Source of the DNA: Stomatobaculum longum | GTDB taxonomy: Bacteria; Bacillota; Clostridia; Lachnospirales; Lachnospiraceae | NCBI GenBank assembly: GCA_000242235.1 | Contig: JH590861.1 | Span: forward strand, 142,692-206,691 | DNA length: 64,000 nucleotides | Direction: 5' to 3' | Part shown: piece after piece, positions 48,102-57,470 of the stretch | Layout of the letters: each line of letters starts with the position of its first letter | Position numbering within the stretch: the stretch's first letter is position 1 | Program-made: the position numbers and the translations under genes | Notes under the pieces: model-generated | Told to the model about the DNA's origin: nothing | Database searches by the model: none | Seen by the model: only the letters and a program-made list of their open reading frames with translations

Positions 48102-50774
48102 ATGACGATGAAACAGAGACGTTCTCGTAGGAGGATTTTACTCCTTTCCTTTTTTGTGCCGCTTTTTGCGCTGCTCTGCCTGTTTGTGCAGCGCGGCATT
48201 TTCCCGTTCGGCGAGGAAAGTTTTCTCCGCACCGACCTCTACCACCAGTACGCGCCCTTTTTCTCCGAATTCCAGTACAAGTTACAGCACGGCGGCAGCC
48301 TCCTGTACAGCTGGGACATCGGCCTCGGGGTAAACTTCACGGCGATTTACGCCTACTATCTCGCGAGCCCCTTAAACTGGTTCGTGGTGCTGTTTCCGAA
48401 GCGCTATGTGATTGAGTTCGTGACGCTTCTGATTGTCGTAAAGACAGCGCTCTCCTCGGTCAGCATGACCTACTATCTGCTGCGTCACAGCAGCCGGGAC
48501 GGACTCTTTGCGCCGATTTTCGGCATTCTCTATGCCTTTTCGGCCTATATGGCAGCCTATTCCTGGAATGTCATGTGGCTCGACTGCATCGTGCTGTTTC
48601 CGCTGATTCTGCTCGGCACGGAGGAAATGGTGCGGGGCGAGAGCTCCATGAAGTACATCCTCTGCCTCGGCCTGAGCATTCTCTCGAACTACTATATCTC
48701 CATCATGATCTGCCTGTTCCTGGTTTTTTATGCGGTCTTTCAGGCAATCACGGCGGAACTCGGTTTGGCAGAGACCGGAAAGGCGGCGCTTCGCTTTGCA
48801 ATCGCCTCACTGATCGCGGCGGGACTTGCGGCAGTAGTGCTCCTGCCGGAGATTTTCGCGCTGCGCTTAACGGCTTCGGGTGAGATGAACTTCCCGAAGA
48901 CCTTTGAGAGTTACTTCTCGATTGTCGACATGATGGCGCGCCAGCTCCCGTTCGTGGAGTGCGAGATCGGCCTTGACCACTGGCCGAACGTTTACTGCGG
49001 TATTTTCACGTTGCAGCTTTTGCTCCTGTACTTCTCGAGCCGCGAAGTGCCGATCAAACAGCGCGTGGGCTATGCACTGTTTCTGCTCTTTTTCTTTGCG
49101 AGTTTCTCGGTCAATGTGCTGAACTACATCTGGCACGGCTTCCACTACCCGAATTCGCTCCCGGCGAGACAGAGTTTTATCTTCTGTTTCCTCGTGCTTT
49201 ATCTCTCGTTTCAGGCTCTGGAGCGCTTTCCGCGCTTTTCGCCGCGCGAAATTTTCCTGAGCTTTGCGGCAGTGGTGCTCTTTATTCTGTTTGCCGAAAA
49301 GCTGGTCACGGAAGAGCATTTCCATTTCTGGGTCTTTTATCTCGCGTTTCTGCTCGCGGCGCTCTACGGGCTTATATTCCGCTCCTATGCGACGGGACAG
49401 TTTGCGAGAGAGCTCTATTTCTGCATGCTGCTCATCCTGGTCACGCTGGAGTCGACCCTGAATCTCGCCTATACGAGCATACCGACGACGAGCCGCACCG
49501 AATACACCGCGGACAATGCGGATATTCGGCTGCTAAAAAAATCGGTTCCCGAGACGCCGTTTGTGCGCTTCAAAAAGTACGAGCGGAAGAGTAAGGACGA
49601 CGGCGCTTTCTTGAACTTCCACTCAGTCTCGCTCTTTAGCTCGACCGCCGATAAGTCGCTCACGGACTTCCTGCGCTCGGTCGGCTGCGAGGCTTCGGTC
49701 AACGCCTATTCGATCACCGGATCCACACCGCTCGTCGATGCGCTGCTGGATGTCGGGTACGGCTTTGTCTCGGACGAAAGGTACGATGAGAGCCAGGAAG
49801 AGGCAGGGCGCTCCGGCTCAACCGTGCTTGTCAAAAATCCTGACACGCTACCGCTCGGCTTTGTGGCAGAGCACGACTTCACGGACAGCTGGAGCCGCAC
49901 CTTTGAAAATCCCGCCGATGTGCAGAACGATCTTTGCAACCTGTTCAATACGCCTCCCGTGCTGATTGCGTACGACACCAAGCCGAACGGCAGTCAGGAG
50001 AGCATGACCGTGGAGCAGGACGGCCTTTACTTTGCCTTTGCGACCAATGCGAAGGCAAATAAGATCAAGTTCTCGTCGGATGACAAAGACAAGACCTTCG
50101 ACAATTTGAAACGCCGCTATCTGATGGAACTCGGCTACCGGAAGGCAGGCGAAATTCTGAACTTTTCGGAGATTTCCGACGATAAGCCCGAGCCCTCGGT
50201 CGTCGTGTACCGCTTTGATTTCGACGCACTGAAAGAACTCCGACAGGCCATGCTGAAGCACGGGATGCAGATAGACAGCTATACGGACAACACAATCAAC
50301 GCAGAGGTCGAGGCAGAAGGCCCGTCCCTGCTCTTTACGAGCATCCCCTATGACAAGGGCTGGACAGTCTATGTGGACAGGAAGCCGGTCAAGACCGAGA
50401 AGGCCATGGATGCCTTTCTCGCGTTCCGCGTCCCGAGCGGACAGCATCACATTCATTTCCGATATTTCCCGGAGGGGCTGAAGCTCGGCGCCTTTGTGAG
50501 CTTTCTGTCACTCCTGGCACTCGCTTTCTTCCGGCGCTTTGAAAAGAACTATGAACAGCGCTTCCGGCGGCGTGTCACAAAGCGCTATGAGGCGCTCTAT
50601 CAGGAGATGCAGGAGGCTTCCCTCCGGATGCGCGCCGAGAGCCTTGCGGCGCAGCAGACGGACGCAGAGCAGGCTATAGAGCCGACCATAGAGCCAGAAG
50701 AGCCTTCGACAGCTGTTTCTCCGGAAGCTGCGGCGGAGGAGGGTGTACAGCTCGTGAATTTTGATGAGCTCTGA
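48102..50774 (+). CDS. YfhO-family large membrane protein
   Basis: 890 aa. About 12 membrane segments in the first 450 residues, with early LRTDLYHQYAPFFSEF (an acidic, Tyr-rich outer loop) as in the YfhO family, then a large outside domain and a last membrane segment (GAFVSFLSLLALAFFRRF) before a charged tail. The family is related to GT-C glycosyltransferases and takes part in decorating lipoteichoic acid or other wall glycans. GAAGGAG precedes the start; ATG 48108 is an alternative. Confidence 0.82.
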   Translation: MTMKQRRSRRRILLLSFFVPLFALLCLFVQRGIFPFGEESFLRTDLYHQYAPFFSEFQYKLQHGGSLLYSWDIGLGVNFTAIYAYYLASPLNWFVVLFPKRYVIEFVTLLIVVKTALSSVSMTYYLLRHSSRDGLFAPIFGILYAFSAYMAAYSWNVMWLDCIVLFPLILLGTEEMVRGESSMKYILCLGLSILSNYYISIMICLFLVFYAVFQAITAELGLAETGKAALRFAIASLIAAGLAAVVLLPEIFALRLTASGEMNFPKTFESYFSIVDMMARQLPFVECEIGLDHWPNVYCGIFTLQLLLLYFSSREVPIKQRVGYALFLLFFFASFSVNVLNYIWHGFHYPNSLPARQSFIFCFLVLYLSFQALERFPRFSPREIFLSFAAVVLFILFAEKLVTEEHFHFWVFYLAFLLAALYGLIFRSYATGQFARELYFCMLLILVTLESTLNLAYTSIPTTSRTEYTADNADIRLLKKSVPETPFVRFKKYERKSKDDGAFLNFHSVSLFSSTADKSLTDFLRSVGCEASVNAYSITGSTPLVDALLDVGYGFVSDERYDESQEEAGRSGSTVLVKNPDTLPLGFVAEHDFTDSWSRTFENPADVQNDLCNLFNTPPVLIAYDTKPNGSQESMTVEQDGLYFAFATNAKANKIKFSSDDKDKTFDNLKRRYLMELGYRKAGEILNFSEISDDKPEPSVVVYRFDFDALKELRQAMLKHGMQIDSYTDNTINAEVEAEGPSLLFTSIPYDKGWTVYVDRKPVKTEKAMDAFLAFRVPSGQHHIHFRYFPEGLKLGAFVSFLSLLALAFFRRFEKNYEQRFRRRVTKRYEALYQEMQEASLRMRAESLAAQQTDAEQAIEPTIEPEEPSTAVSPEAAAEEGVQLVNFDEL

Positions 50775-50807
50775 GGCTTGCGGTCAGAAAACGATACACA
50801 ATCAAAA

Positions 50808-50843
50808 ACAAGGTTTGCCCTTTCTGGCAGACCTTGTTTTTTT
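50808..50843 (+). terminator. Bidirectional terminator between yfhO-like gene and the regulator
   Basis: AACAAGGT-TGCC pairs with GGCA-ACCTTGTT, seven T on the plus strand and a T-run on the minus strand. Serves both convergent genes. Nearly the same sequence recurs at 62101. Confidence 0.92.
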
Positions 50844-50852
50844 GCGCGCTTT

Positions 50853-52661
50853 TTATTCCTGTTCCCCTTGATTCAGATACCGCCACAGCGTTGTCCGGCT
50901 GATGCCAAGTTCTCTGGCTGCCGCGGCGCGGTTGCCGCCGTGGGAGGCCACGGTTTCCCGGATAATTTCCAGAATGCGCTGGTCAAGTGTTTTCGGCGCG
51001 GACGGTTGCTCGGCTTGCTTTACCACCGGGTCCGCCGTGCGGAGCAGGCGCTCGCGCTGCAAGAGGTCCAAGACAGTGCTGCTTCGGATATAGGCGCTGT
51101 CGGAGAGTGCGGCGAGAGAACGGAGCAGGTTCTTGAACTGCGTGTAGTTATTCGGCCAGGAATAGCTGCGGAGCAGCTCCAGCGCGCGCGGCTCAAAGGC
51201 GGAAATCTGTTTGCCGAGCTCCAGATTCAGGTTGTTCAGGTAGAGACTTGCAAGCGAGGGAATCTCATCGGCGCGATTTCGGAGCGAGGGAAGTCTCAAG
51301 CTCATACAGCCGAGGCGCTCGCTGAAGAGCCGCGTCATCTCGCTGACCGGCGCATTGTCCGCGACGGCAGCCGAAAAAAGCAGGCGCACCCGGCGCGAAA
51401 GGCCTGTGTCCTTGATGGCGGAGAGCAATGCGCGCCCCCGTGCTTCCGGAATCCGCTCAAGATTCTGGAAATAGACCGTGTTGCCGCTGTCGCAGAGCGG
51501 TGAGTTGTAGTGATCCAGGAGGAAATCCCAGCTCTTGTCCGATGCTTCGGCGCAGTCCACGACGACGAGCGGATTGTTGGCGAGCAGACTGTGCAGGTAA
51601 AGATAGCGCGCAATCTGCTCTTTGCCCGTGCCGCGCTCACCGAGGATCAGCAGGGGCTGTTGCAGGCGTGCCAAAGCCTTGATTTCCGTGCCGAGCGATC
51701 CCATGGCACCGCTCAGACTATAAAAACTGTTGGAGAACAAAAATTCACACTCCCCCTTGCTGAAGGTTCGTATGCCGGTATTACGCCGGTGCAACGGAAT
51801 GCGGGAGGGCATACAGTAGAAGAGAGTGCGCTCCGCGCGATCCAGAAACACCTGTTTTGCGGTAATGTGGAAGAACTCTCCCCGGTCGCTGTGATAAAAC
51901 CGGAGCGTGCCGTTCCGCGGTACTTCACGCTGTACTGCGCGCAGTTTTTGCAGAAGGGTCTCCGGAAATTCGGTTGCGCTGCTGTAGAAGAGAGAGGCAT
52001 CCGCAGAGAGCACGGCGACAAGGGCGCCCTGGCCCTCGGTCACGCTCTTTAAAAGCGTATTCTCTCTGCGGAGGCGCACAAACCAGGCACTCAAGGTGAG
52101 CGCCTGATCAATCGCCGTATGAATGCTCTCGGTTCCCGAGGTAATCAGGAAAGCGTCCAGACCGAGCTGTCTTGCGGTCGTATGCGCTATCATATCGCAG
52201 ACTACCATGTGGTAGCCGTCCTGCTGCAGTTTTTTGAGGGCGGCAGGAACCTCTTCGGCACCGGCAATCGTGAAGATATCAAGTTCCAGTCCGAGGAGTG
52301 CGGAGAGCGTGTGTGCGGGTTCGGTGATGCTCTGAAAGCCGACAATCGCATAGCGCTTGGTGTAATTTTCCGCGAGTTTGATGGTGCGGAGTATGTCATA
52401 GATGGAAATCGGAATCTCCACGACCGGAAGCGAGGTCTTGTTTCGAAGCAGCTCCGCCGTCCCGCCGCGGGAAATGATGCAGTCATAGATACTCATGTCA
52501 TGGGCCTCTAAGATTGCGAGTGCCGCATCGAGATCGGCAGTGAAAATATCGAAGTCGGCCTGCGGATAGGCCTCTGTGGCGTGCTGCAGTGCCGTATTCA
52601 TTCCTTCATAAGGCGCAATCGCAAGGATGCGGATATGCGGCTGTTCATTGTTTGCTGTCAT
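50853..52661 (-). CDS. PrpR-N domain AAA+ transcription regulator, atypical (no GAFTGA)
   Basis: 602 aa. PrpR_N sensor at about 10-190 (IYDCIISRGGTAELLRNKTS, VVEIPISIYDILRTI), a PAS-like region to about 290, an AAA+ module with Walker A GERGTGKE (341-348) and a Fis-type HTH at the end (HGGNRAAAARELGISRTTLWRYL). The AAA+ part lacks the GAFTGA loop that touches sigma-54, and Walker B is degraded (VYFQNLE in place of LFLDE). So it probably acts on sigma-A promoters as a TyrR-like repressor or activator. GGAGGAGGTG precedes ATG 52661. It faces away from the sugar-acid genes, which it likely controls. Confidence 0.85.
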   Translation of the reverse strand: MTANNEQPHIRILAIAPYEGMNTALQHATEAYPQADFDIFTADLDAALAILEAHDMSIYDCIISRGGTAELLRNKTSLPVVEIPISIYDILRTIKLAENYTKRYAIVGFQSITEPAHTLSALLGLELDIFTIAGAEEVPAALKKLQQDGYHMVVCDMIAHTTARQLGLDAFLITSGTESIHTAIDQALTLSAWFVRLRRENTLLKSVTEGQGALVAVLSADASLFYSSATEFPETLLQKLRAVQREVPRNGTLRFYHSDRGEFFHITAKQVFLDRAERTLFYCMPSRIPLHRRNTGIRTFSKGECEFLFSNSFYSLSGAMGSLGTEIKALARLQQPLLILGERGTGKEQIARYLYLHSLLANNPLVVVDCAEASDKSWDFLLDHYNSPLCDSGNTVYFQNLERIPEARGRALLSAIKDTGLSRRVRLLFSAAVADNAPVSEMTRLFSERLGCMSLRLPSLRNRADEIPSLASLYLNNLNLELGKQISAFEPRALELLRSYSWPNNYTQFKNLLRSLAALSDSAYIRSSTVLDLLQRERLLRTADPVVKQAEQPSAPKTLDQRILEIIRETVASHGGNRAAAARELGISRTTLWRYLNQGEQE

Positions 52662-52722
52662 GGAAACACCTCCTCCAGGTTTCAGTATACCAGCTTTGCC
52701 GGAAAGAAAAAGAAGATTATGT

Positions 52723-52767
52723 TTCAAATAAGAACCCTAAATTGATCTTGAGGAGTTCAAAAGGAAC
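52723..52767. promoter_or_regulatory. Two TTCA-n-GAAC operator candidates between the divergent genes
   Basis: TTCAAATAAGAAC (52723-52735) and TTCAAAAGGAAC (52756-52767), 33 bases apart. The same motif recurs twice before the permease gene. A third, weaker site with GTGT/ACAC arms lies at 52771-52787. Confidence 0.55.
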
Positions 52768-52874
52768 GCTGTGTCAAATTGAAACACTTTTTCCGCATTT
52801 TTGCGTGCATTCTCCGCAGCAATTTCGCATAATGAAACCATACCTTGGCAATAACCGGAGAAAGAGGAGGAGAC

Positions 52875-54146
52875 ATGCTTCGCTTGCTGATTCTTGCGGA
52901 TGATTTTACCGGTGCGCTGGACACCGGGGTGCGCTTTGCCGCGCGCGGCATCCCGACCCAGGTCCTGACCGCTAAGGCGCATCATTTTACAGAAGAAGAC
53001 GCAGAGGTGCTTGTAATCGACACGGAAACCAGACATCTCAGTCCGAAAGAGGCAGGCAAGATTGTGCGCGCTCTGACGGAGAGTGCGATACATGCCGGTG
53101 TCTCCTGCGTCTATAAAAAGACAGATTCCGCGCTCCGCGGCAATGTCGGCGCGGAACTGGAAGCCGCGCTCTCGGGGAGCGGTGAGTCTGTGCTTCCCTT
53201 TCTCCCGGCATTTCCGGAACTCGGACGGACAACAGTCGGAGGCCGCCAGTATATCAACGGAATACCGGTCAATGAGAGCCCCTTCGGCAAGGATCCGTTT
53301 GAGCCGGTGCGGACGGCGGAAGTTGCGACTCTTCTCGGGCTGCAGAGCAGCCTCCCGGCAGAGAGTTTTCCGCCGCTTGAGGCGAACGGCACCGTGCCGT
53401 CGAGGCGCGGTATTCTGATTTTTGATGCGGGGAGCGAAGAAGAGTTGTTTGCAAGCGGCAGAGCACTGTTTCGGGACACCGTACCGCGGGTGCTTGCCGG
53501 TTGCGCCGGGTTTGCGGCCTATTTGCCGGAATTACTGGGACTCGGCGCGCGCGGGGATAGCAACTTACCGGAACTGTCTCCGAGGCTTCTGGTTCTCTGC
53601 GGGAGCGTAAATCCGATTACACGCCGTCAGCTTTCCGTCGCGGCGGATGAGGGCTTTGGGCATGTGCATCTCACGCCGCAGGAGAAAGTATTGCCGGACT
53701 TTTTTGCGACAGCGGCGGGCGATGTAGCGCTTCAGGCACTGCGGGAACAGCTGAGAGAGCACCCGCATTTCATCATTGACAGCAATGATGCGGGTGACAA
53801 TACGGAGACAAAAAATTATGCGGAGAACCTGGGACTTTCTCTCGATGAGCTGCGCTTTCGCATTGCAAATGCGCTCGGCACCGTGCTCGCAGAGCTCATA
53901 GAAGAGCCCGCACTCGGCACCTTGCTGCTGACCGGCGGCGATACACTGTTGCAGTGTATGAATGCACTTGGGGTGCGGAAGGTGGAACCGGTCGGCGAGT
54001 TGGAGAGCGGGATTGTGCTCTGCCGCTTCTCCTATCGCGGAAAAGAGCATGCCGTGATTACCAAGTCGGGCGGATTCGGGGAAGAAGATTTGTTGCCGCG
54101 CCTTGCGCGCTTTTTGGAGAAGAAGACAGAAGGAGAGAAGAGATGA
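52875..54146 (+). CDS. Four-carbon acid sugar kinase (DUF1537 family, DtnK/OtnK type)
   Basis: 423 aa, two-domain family form. N-terminal sugar-binding domain begins LILADDFTGALDTGV, with KKTDSALRGN and PAFPELGRTTVGGRQYING; the C-terminal domain has LLTGGDTL and the ATP-site phrase ITKSGGFG. Phosphorylates C4 of threonate or erythronate in the cytosol. Paired in the same operon with a PdxA2-type enzyme, which in known cases means the D-threonate route. AGAGGAGGAG before ATG 52875. Confidence 0.88.
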   Translation: MLRLLILADDFTGALDTGVRFAARGIPTQVLTAKAHHFTEEDAEVLVIDTETRHLSPKEAGKIVRALTESAIHAGVSCVYKKTDSALRGNVGAELEAALSGSGESVLPFLPAFPELGRTTVGGRQYINGIPVNESPFGKDPFEPVRTAEVATLLGLQSSLPAESFPPLEANGTVPSRRGILIFDAGSEEELFASGRALFRDTVPRVLAGCAGFAAYLPELLGLGARGDSNLPELSPRLLVLCGSVNPITRRQLSVAADEGFGHVHLTPQEKVLPDFFATAAGDVALQALREQLREHPHFIIDSNDAGDNTETKNYAENLGLSLDELRFRIANALGTVLAELIEEPALGTLLLTGGDTLLQCMNALGVRKVEPVGELESGIVLCRFSYRGKEHAVITKSGGFGEEDLLPRLARFLEKKTEGEKR

Positions 54147-55306
54147 GCAAATTTCCGAAACTGCCGGGACTTTCGTTTGACGGCACGGTTTATGAAGATG
54201 AAGAGATGGGCGTACTGGAAGCCCTGCTGCCGACCGGCGGTTTTCCGACAGCACACGCACCGGCGATGGTAGAGTTGCCGAACGGCGATCTTCTCGCCTG
54301 CTGGTTTGCGGGCACCTATGAGGGCAGTGCGGACATCCACATTGTTTGTTCGGCGCTCAGAAACGGTGAGACCAAGTGGTCGGCTGTCACCGACCTCTCC
54401 CGCGACCCGAAAAAGAGCGAGCAGAATCCCTCGCTCTTTCTGGGACCGGACGGCGCTGTCTGGGCCATGTACACCGCGCAGGACGACAGAGAGAGCGGCA
54501 AGGACAATATGCAGTTTACGGCGGAAGTGCGCTGCCAGAAGAGCTTTGACGGCGGAAGAAGCTGGGGCGAGTATGAGACCGTATTTCCGGAGCCCGGAAC
54601 CTTTTGCCGCCAGCCGATACAGATTCTCTCGAACGGTCGCTGGATTTTCTCCAACTGGCTCTGCACGGATTCGCCGGACGGACTCGCAGGCGATCCGACG
54701 GGATTTCGAATCTCGGATGACCAAGGAAAAAGTTGGAAGCTCGTGATGATGCCGAAGAGCAACGGCCATGTTCACGCCAATGTCATTGAACTTTCGCCGG
54801 GACATCTGGTCGCTTTTATGCGGCACCGCGAGGCAAAGCGCATTCACCGGAGCGAATCCTTTGACTGGGGCGAGAGCTGGTCGGAGCCGGTTCCCACACC
54901 GCTGCCGAACAACAATTCCGGCATCAGTGCGGTGAAAATGAAAAGCGGCCGCATTGCGATCGCCTATAATCCGACTTCCGCGCCGGAGAGTCAGTCCGGC
55001 AAAGCGGCCTGGCCGGGACTGCGCTGCCCGGTCGCGGTGGCACTCTCCGAGGACGGCGGCAAGACCTTCCCGCTGATTCGCTGGATGGAGCGGGGCGAGG
55101 GCTTTATCGGCGATGAGAACCGCACGAATAACCGCCAGTACGAGTATCCCTACCTTATGCAGAGTAAGGACGGTATGTTGCACTTAGCCTATGCCGCGAG
55201 AACCCGCGAGGGCATCAAGTATCTTCGCTTCCGCGAGGAAGATGTCGCCGGGAAAAAGCGCGAGACCATGGGACTTTATAACCCGACCGCGGCACAGAGC
55301 CGCTGA
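54143..55306 (+). CDS. Cytoplasmic BNR-repeat (sialidase-fold) protein
   Basis: 387 aa, six-bladed propeller family (BNR_2). Four Asp-box-like phrases: SFDGGRSW, SDDQGKSW, SFDWGESW and SEDGGKTF; early HAPAMVELPNGDLLACWFAG and repeated EQNPSLF / YEYPYLM blade motifs. No signal peptide, so not a secreted sialidase. ATGA overlap with the kinase gene shows it is part of the sugar-acid operon; it may hydrolyse or isomerise a sugar-acid conjugate. True activity unknown. Confidence 0.75.
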   Translation: MSKFPKLPGLSFDGTVYEDEEMGVLEALLPTGGFPTAHAPAMVELPNGDLLACWFAGTYEGSADIHIVCSALRNGETKWSAVTDLSRDPKKSEQNPSLFLGPDGAVWAMYTAQDDRESGKDNMQFTAEVRCQKSFDGGRSWGEYETVFPEPGTFCRQPIQILSNGRWIFSNWLCTDSPDGLAGDPTGFRISDDQGKSWKLVMMPKSNGHVHANVIELSPGHLVAFMRHREAKRIHRSESFDWGESWSEPVPTPLPNNNSGISAVKMKSGRIAIAYNPTSAPESQSGKAAWPGLRCPVAVALSEDGGKTFPLIRWMERGEGFIGDENRTNNRQYEYPYLMQSKDGMLHLAYAARTREGIKYLRFREEDVAGKKRETMGLYNPTAAQSR

Positions 55307-55347
55307 GTTTTAGACGTGGCAGTCATCTAATCAAAGGAGGAAGCATT

Positions 55348-56514
55348 GTGTTAAAGCAGTACAGTTTAAAATTACCGCATGCTGTCTACGGCGGCGATGA
55401 TGCGATGGAGCAGATTACGGACATTCTGAAGACGAACGGCGCCAAAAAGGTTGCAATCTTCACGGACAAGGGAATTGAAAAGGCAGGTCTCTTCGCGCTG
55501 CCGGAGGCGGCGGTCAAGGCTTCCGGTGTCGACTACTATGTGCTGGACGAGCTCCCCGCGGAGCCGAGCTATGAGGCCGTGCAGAAGCTGATCGATGAAT
55601 TCAAGCGTTCGGGCGCGGACTTTATTGTGGCCTGCGGCGGCGGTTCCGTGATGGACGCCGCAAAGCTTGCGAGCGTACTTGTGACCGATGACTACGGCGT
55701 CAAGGAATTGCTCGACACGCCCGGCATGGCAAAGAAGTGCGTTCCGATCATCCTGATTCCGACCACAGCGGGAACCGGCGCGGAGGTCACGCCGAATGCC
55801 ATCGTCGCGGTTCCGGAGCGGGAGCTCAAAGTCGGCATTGTCAACGAGAATATGATTGCGGACTATGTGATACTCGATGCCAGAATGATCAAAAATTTGC
55901 CCCGTCCCATTGCGGCGGCGACCGGCGTTGATGCGCTTGCACACTGCATTGAGTGCTTCACCGGCAATAAGGCGAACCCGTTCAGCGATATCTATGCGCT
56001 CGAGGGTCTGGATTTGATTCTCAATAACATCGAGAAGACCTGCGATGACCCGGAGGCAATGGAAGAGAAGAACCGGATGCAGATTGCGGCCTACTACGGC
56101 GGTCTTGCGATTACGGCTTCCGGCACCACGGCGGTACACGCGCTGAGTTACCCGCTCGGCGGCAAGTACCACATTGCGCACGGCGTGTCGAATGCAATCC
56201 TGCTGGCACCGGTCATGCGCTTTAACAGCGAAGATCCGGAAGTGAAGAAGCGCCTTGCGCTTGCCTATGACCGCTGCTGCCACGGAGAAAAGAACTGTGA
56301 GACCGTAGAGGAGAAGTGCGCGTGGATGATACGCCGCATTGAAGAAATCGTAGAACATCTCGATATTCCGAAGAGCTTAAAGAGTTTCGGTGTTCCGGAA
56401 GAGGATTTAGAGGGCCTCGTGCAGGCGGGCATGCAGGTGCAGCGTCTGCTCACCAACAACAGACGCCTTGTCACCGAGGCGGATGCGAGAGCGCTTTACT
56501 TAGAAATTATGTGA
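55348..56514 (+). CDS. Iron-containing alcohol dehydrogenase
   Basis: 388 aa. GGGSVMDAAK (NAD(P) site), TTAGTGAEVT, and metal ligands in DALAHCIE and GKYHIAHGVSNA. Reversible alcohol/aldehyde or hydroxyacid oxidoreductase. GTG start behind AAAGGAGG. In this operon it may handle an aldehyde released by the aldolase or oxidise a sugar acid. Confidence 0.9.
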   Translation: MLKQYSLKLPHAVYGGDDAMEQITDILKTNGAKKVAIFTDKGIEKAGLFALPEAAVKASGVDYYVLDELPAEPSYEAVQKLIDEFKRSGADFIVACGGGSVMDAAKLASVLVTDDYGVKELLDTPGMAKKCVPIILIPTTAGTGAEVTPNAIVAVPERELKVGIVNENMIADYVILDARMIKNLPRPIAAATGVDALAHCIECFTGNKANPFSDIYALEGLDLILNNIEKTCDDPEAMEEKNRMQIAAYYGGLAITASGTTAVHALSYPLGGKYHIAHGVSNAILLAPVMRFNSEDPEVKKRLALAYDRCCHGEKNCETVEEKCAWMIRRIEEIVEHLDIPKSLKSFGVPEEDLEGLVQAGMQVQRLLTNNRRLVTEADARALYLEIM

Positions 56515-56546
56515 GAAGCCGAGAGCGGAGAGAAGGAGGAGACAGC

Positions 56547-57461
56547 GTGAAGACCAGTGAGATCAGAGGAATTATTCCCCCGGTTATTACCCCGATGAAC
56601 AATGACGCAGAGCAGAGCGTCAACTATGCGGAACTGAGAAATCAGGTGAACCGTCTCTTAGCAGGCGGTGTGCATGGCATTTTCCCGGCAGGTACAAACG
56701 GCGAGGCCTATGCGCTCTCGCTTGCGGAGCGTGAAGAGATTTTTGCGACCGTCATCGACGAAGTGCGCGGCAGAGTGCCGGTCTATGCGGGCACGGGCTG
56801 CATCACGACCGCGGATACGATACGCCTCAGCAAGCGCGCCGAAGAGCTCGGTGCGGATGCGCTTTCGATTGTGACCCCGAGCTTTGCGCTCGCGTCCCAG
56901 AAGGAACTCTACGACCACTACGCGGCGGTCGCAAAAGAGGTGCATATCCCGATTATTCTTTACAACATTCCGGCGCGGACCGGCAATAAACTCCTGCCGG
57001 AAACGGTACAGGCGCTCTGCCGCGATATCGATGTGATTGTCGGTGCCAAGGATTCGAGCGGCGATCTCGAGAACCTGAAGGCATATATCCGTCTCACCAA
57101 GGAACTTTCCAAGGAAGTTGCGATTCTCGCGGGCAATGACGGCGCGATTCTCACCTGTCTCAAGGAAGGCGGCGCGGGCGGCATTGCGGGGCGCGCAAAT
57201 ATCTGGCCGAAGACACTTGCGAGCATCTACGACAAGTGGATTGCGGGCGATGTTGCGGGCGCGGAACAGGCGCAGGAGGCGATTTCCGCGCTGCAGAGCA
57301 TCTTCCGCTACGGCAACCCGAATACGATTATCAAGACAGCGGTCGAGCTCCTCGGCTATCCGGTCGGCAAATGCCGTGCGCCGTTCTCCTATGTGCCGGA
57401 AGAGGGAATCGAAGCCTTGCAAGAACTGCTTAATCGGAACAAGGCGCTTGGCCTCGCCTGA
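56547..57461 (+). CDS. Dihydrodipicolinate synthase/N-acetylneuraminate lyase family aldolase
   Basis: 304 aa class I TIM-barrel aldolase. Schiff-base Lys in VGAKDSSGD, Tyr of LYNIPARTG, and GTNGEAYALS in place of the usual GTTGE, which argues against true DapA. Cleaves or forms 2-keto-acid bonds using pyruvate; a 2-keto-3-deoxy sugar acid is a likely substrate here. GTG 56547 behind GAAGGAGGAG. Confidence 0.87.
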   Translation: MKTSEIRGIIPPVITPMNNDAEQSVNYAELRNQVNRLLAGGVHGIFPAGTNGEAYALSLAEREEIFATVIDEVRGRVPVYAGTGCITTADTIRLSKRAEELGADALSIVTPSFALASQKELYDHYAAVAKEVHIPIILYNIPARTGNKLLPETVQALCRDIDVIVGAKDSSGDLENLKAYIRLTKELSKEVAILAGNDGAILTCLKEGGAGGIAGRANIWPKTLASIYDKWIAGDVAGAEQAQEAISALQSIFRYGNPNTIIKTAVELLGYPVGKCRAPFSYVPEEGIEALQELLNRNKALGLA

Positions 57462-57470
57462 GGAGTCAGT

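Noticed and set aside
52662-52874. Sigma-54 (-24/-12) promoter for the sugar-acid operon
   Set aside because: No GG-N10-GC pattern at a sensible place, in line with the missing GAFTGA loop of the regulator.
54143-55306. Secreted exo-sialidase for host glycans
   Set aside because: No signal peptide, no wall anchor, and translational coupling to a cytosolic kinase.
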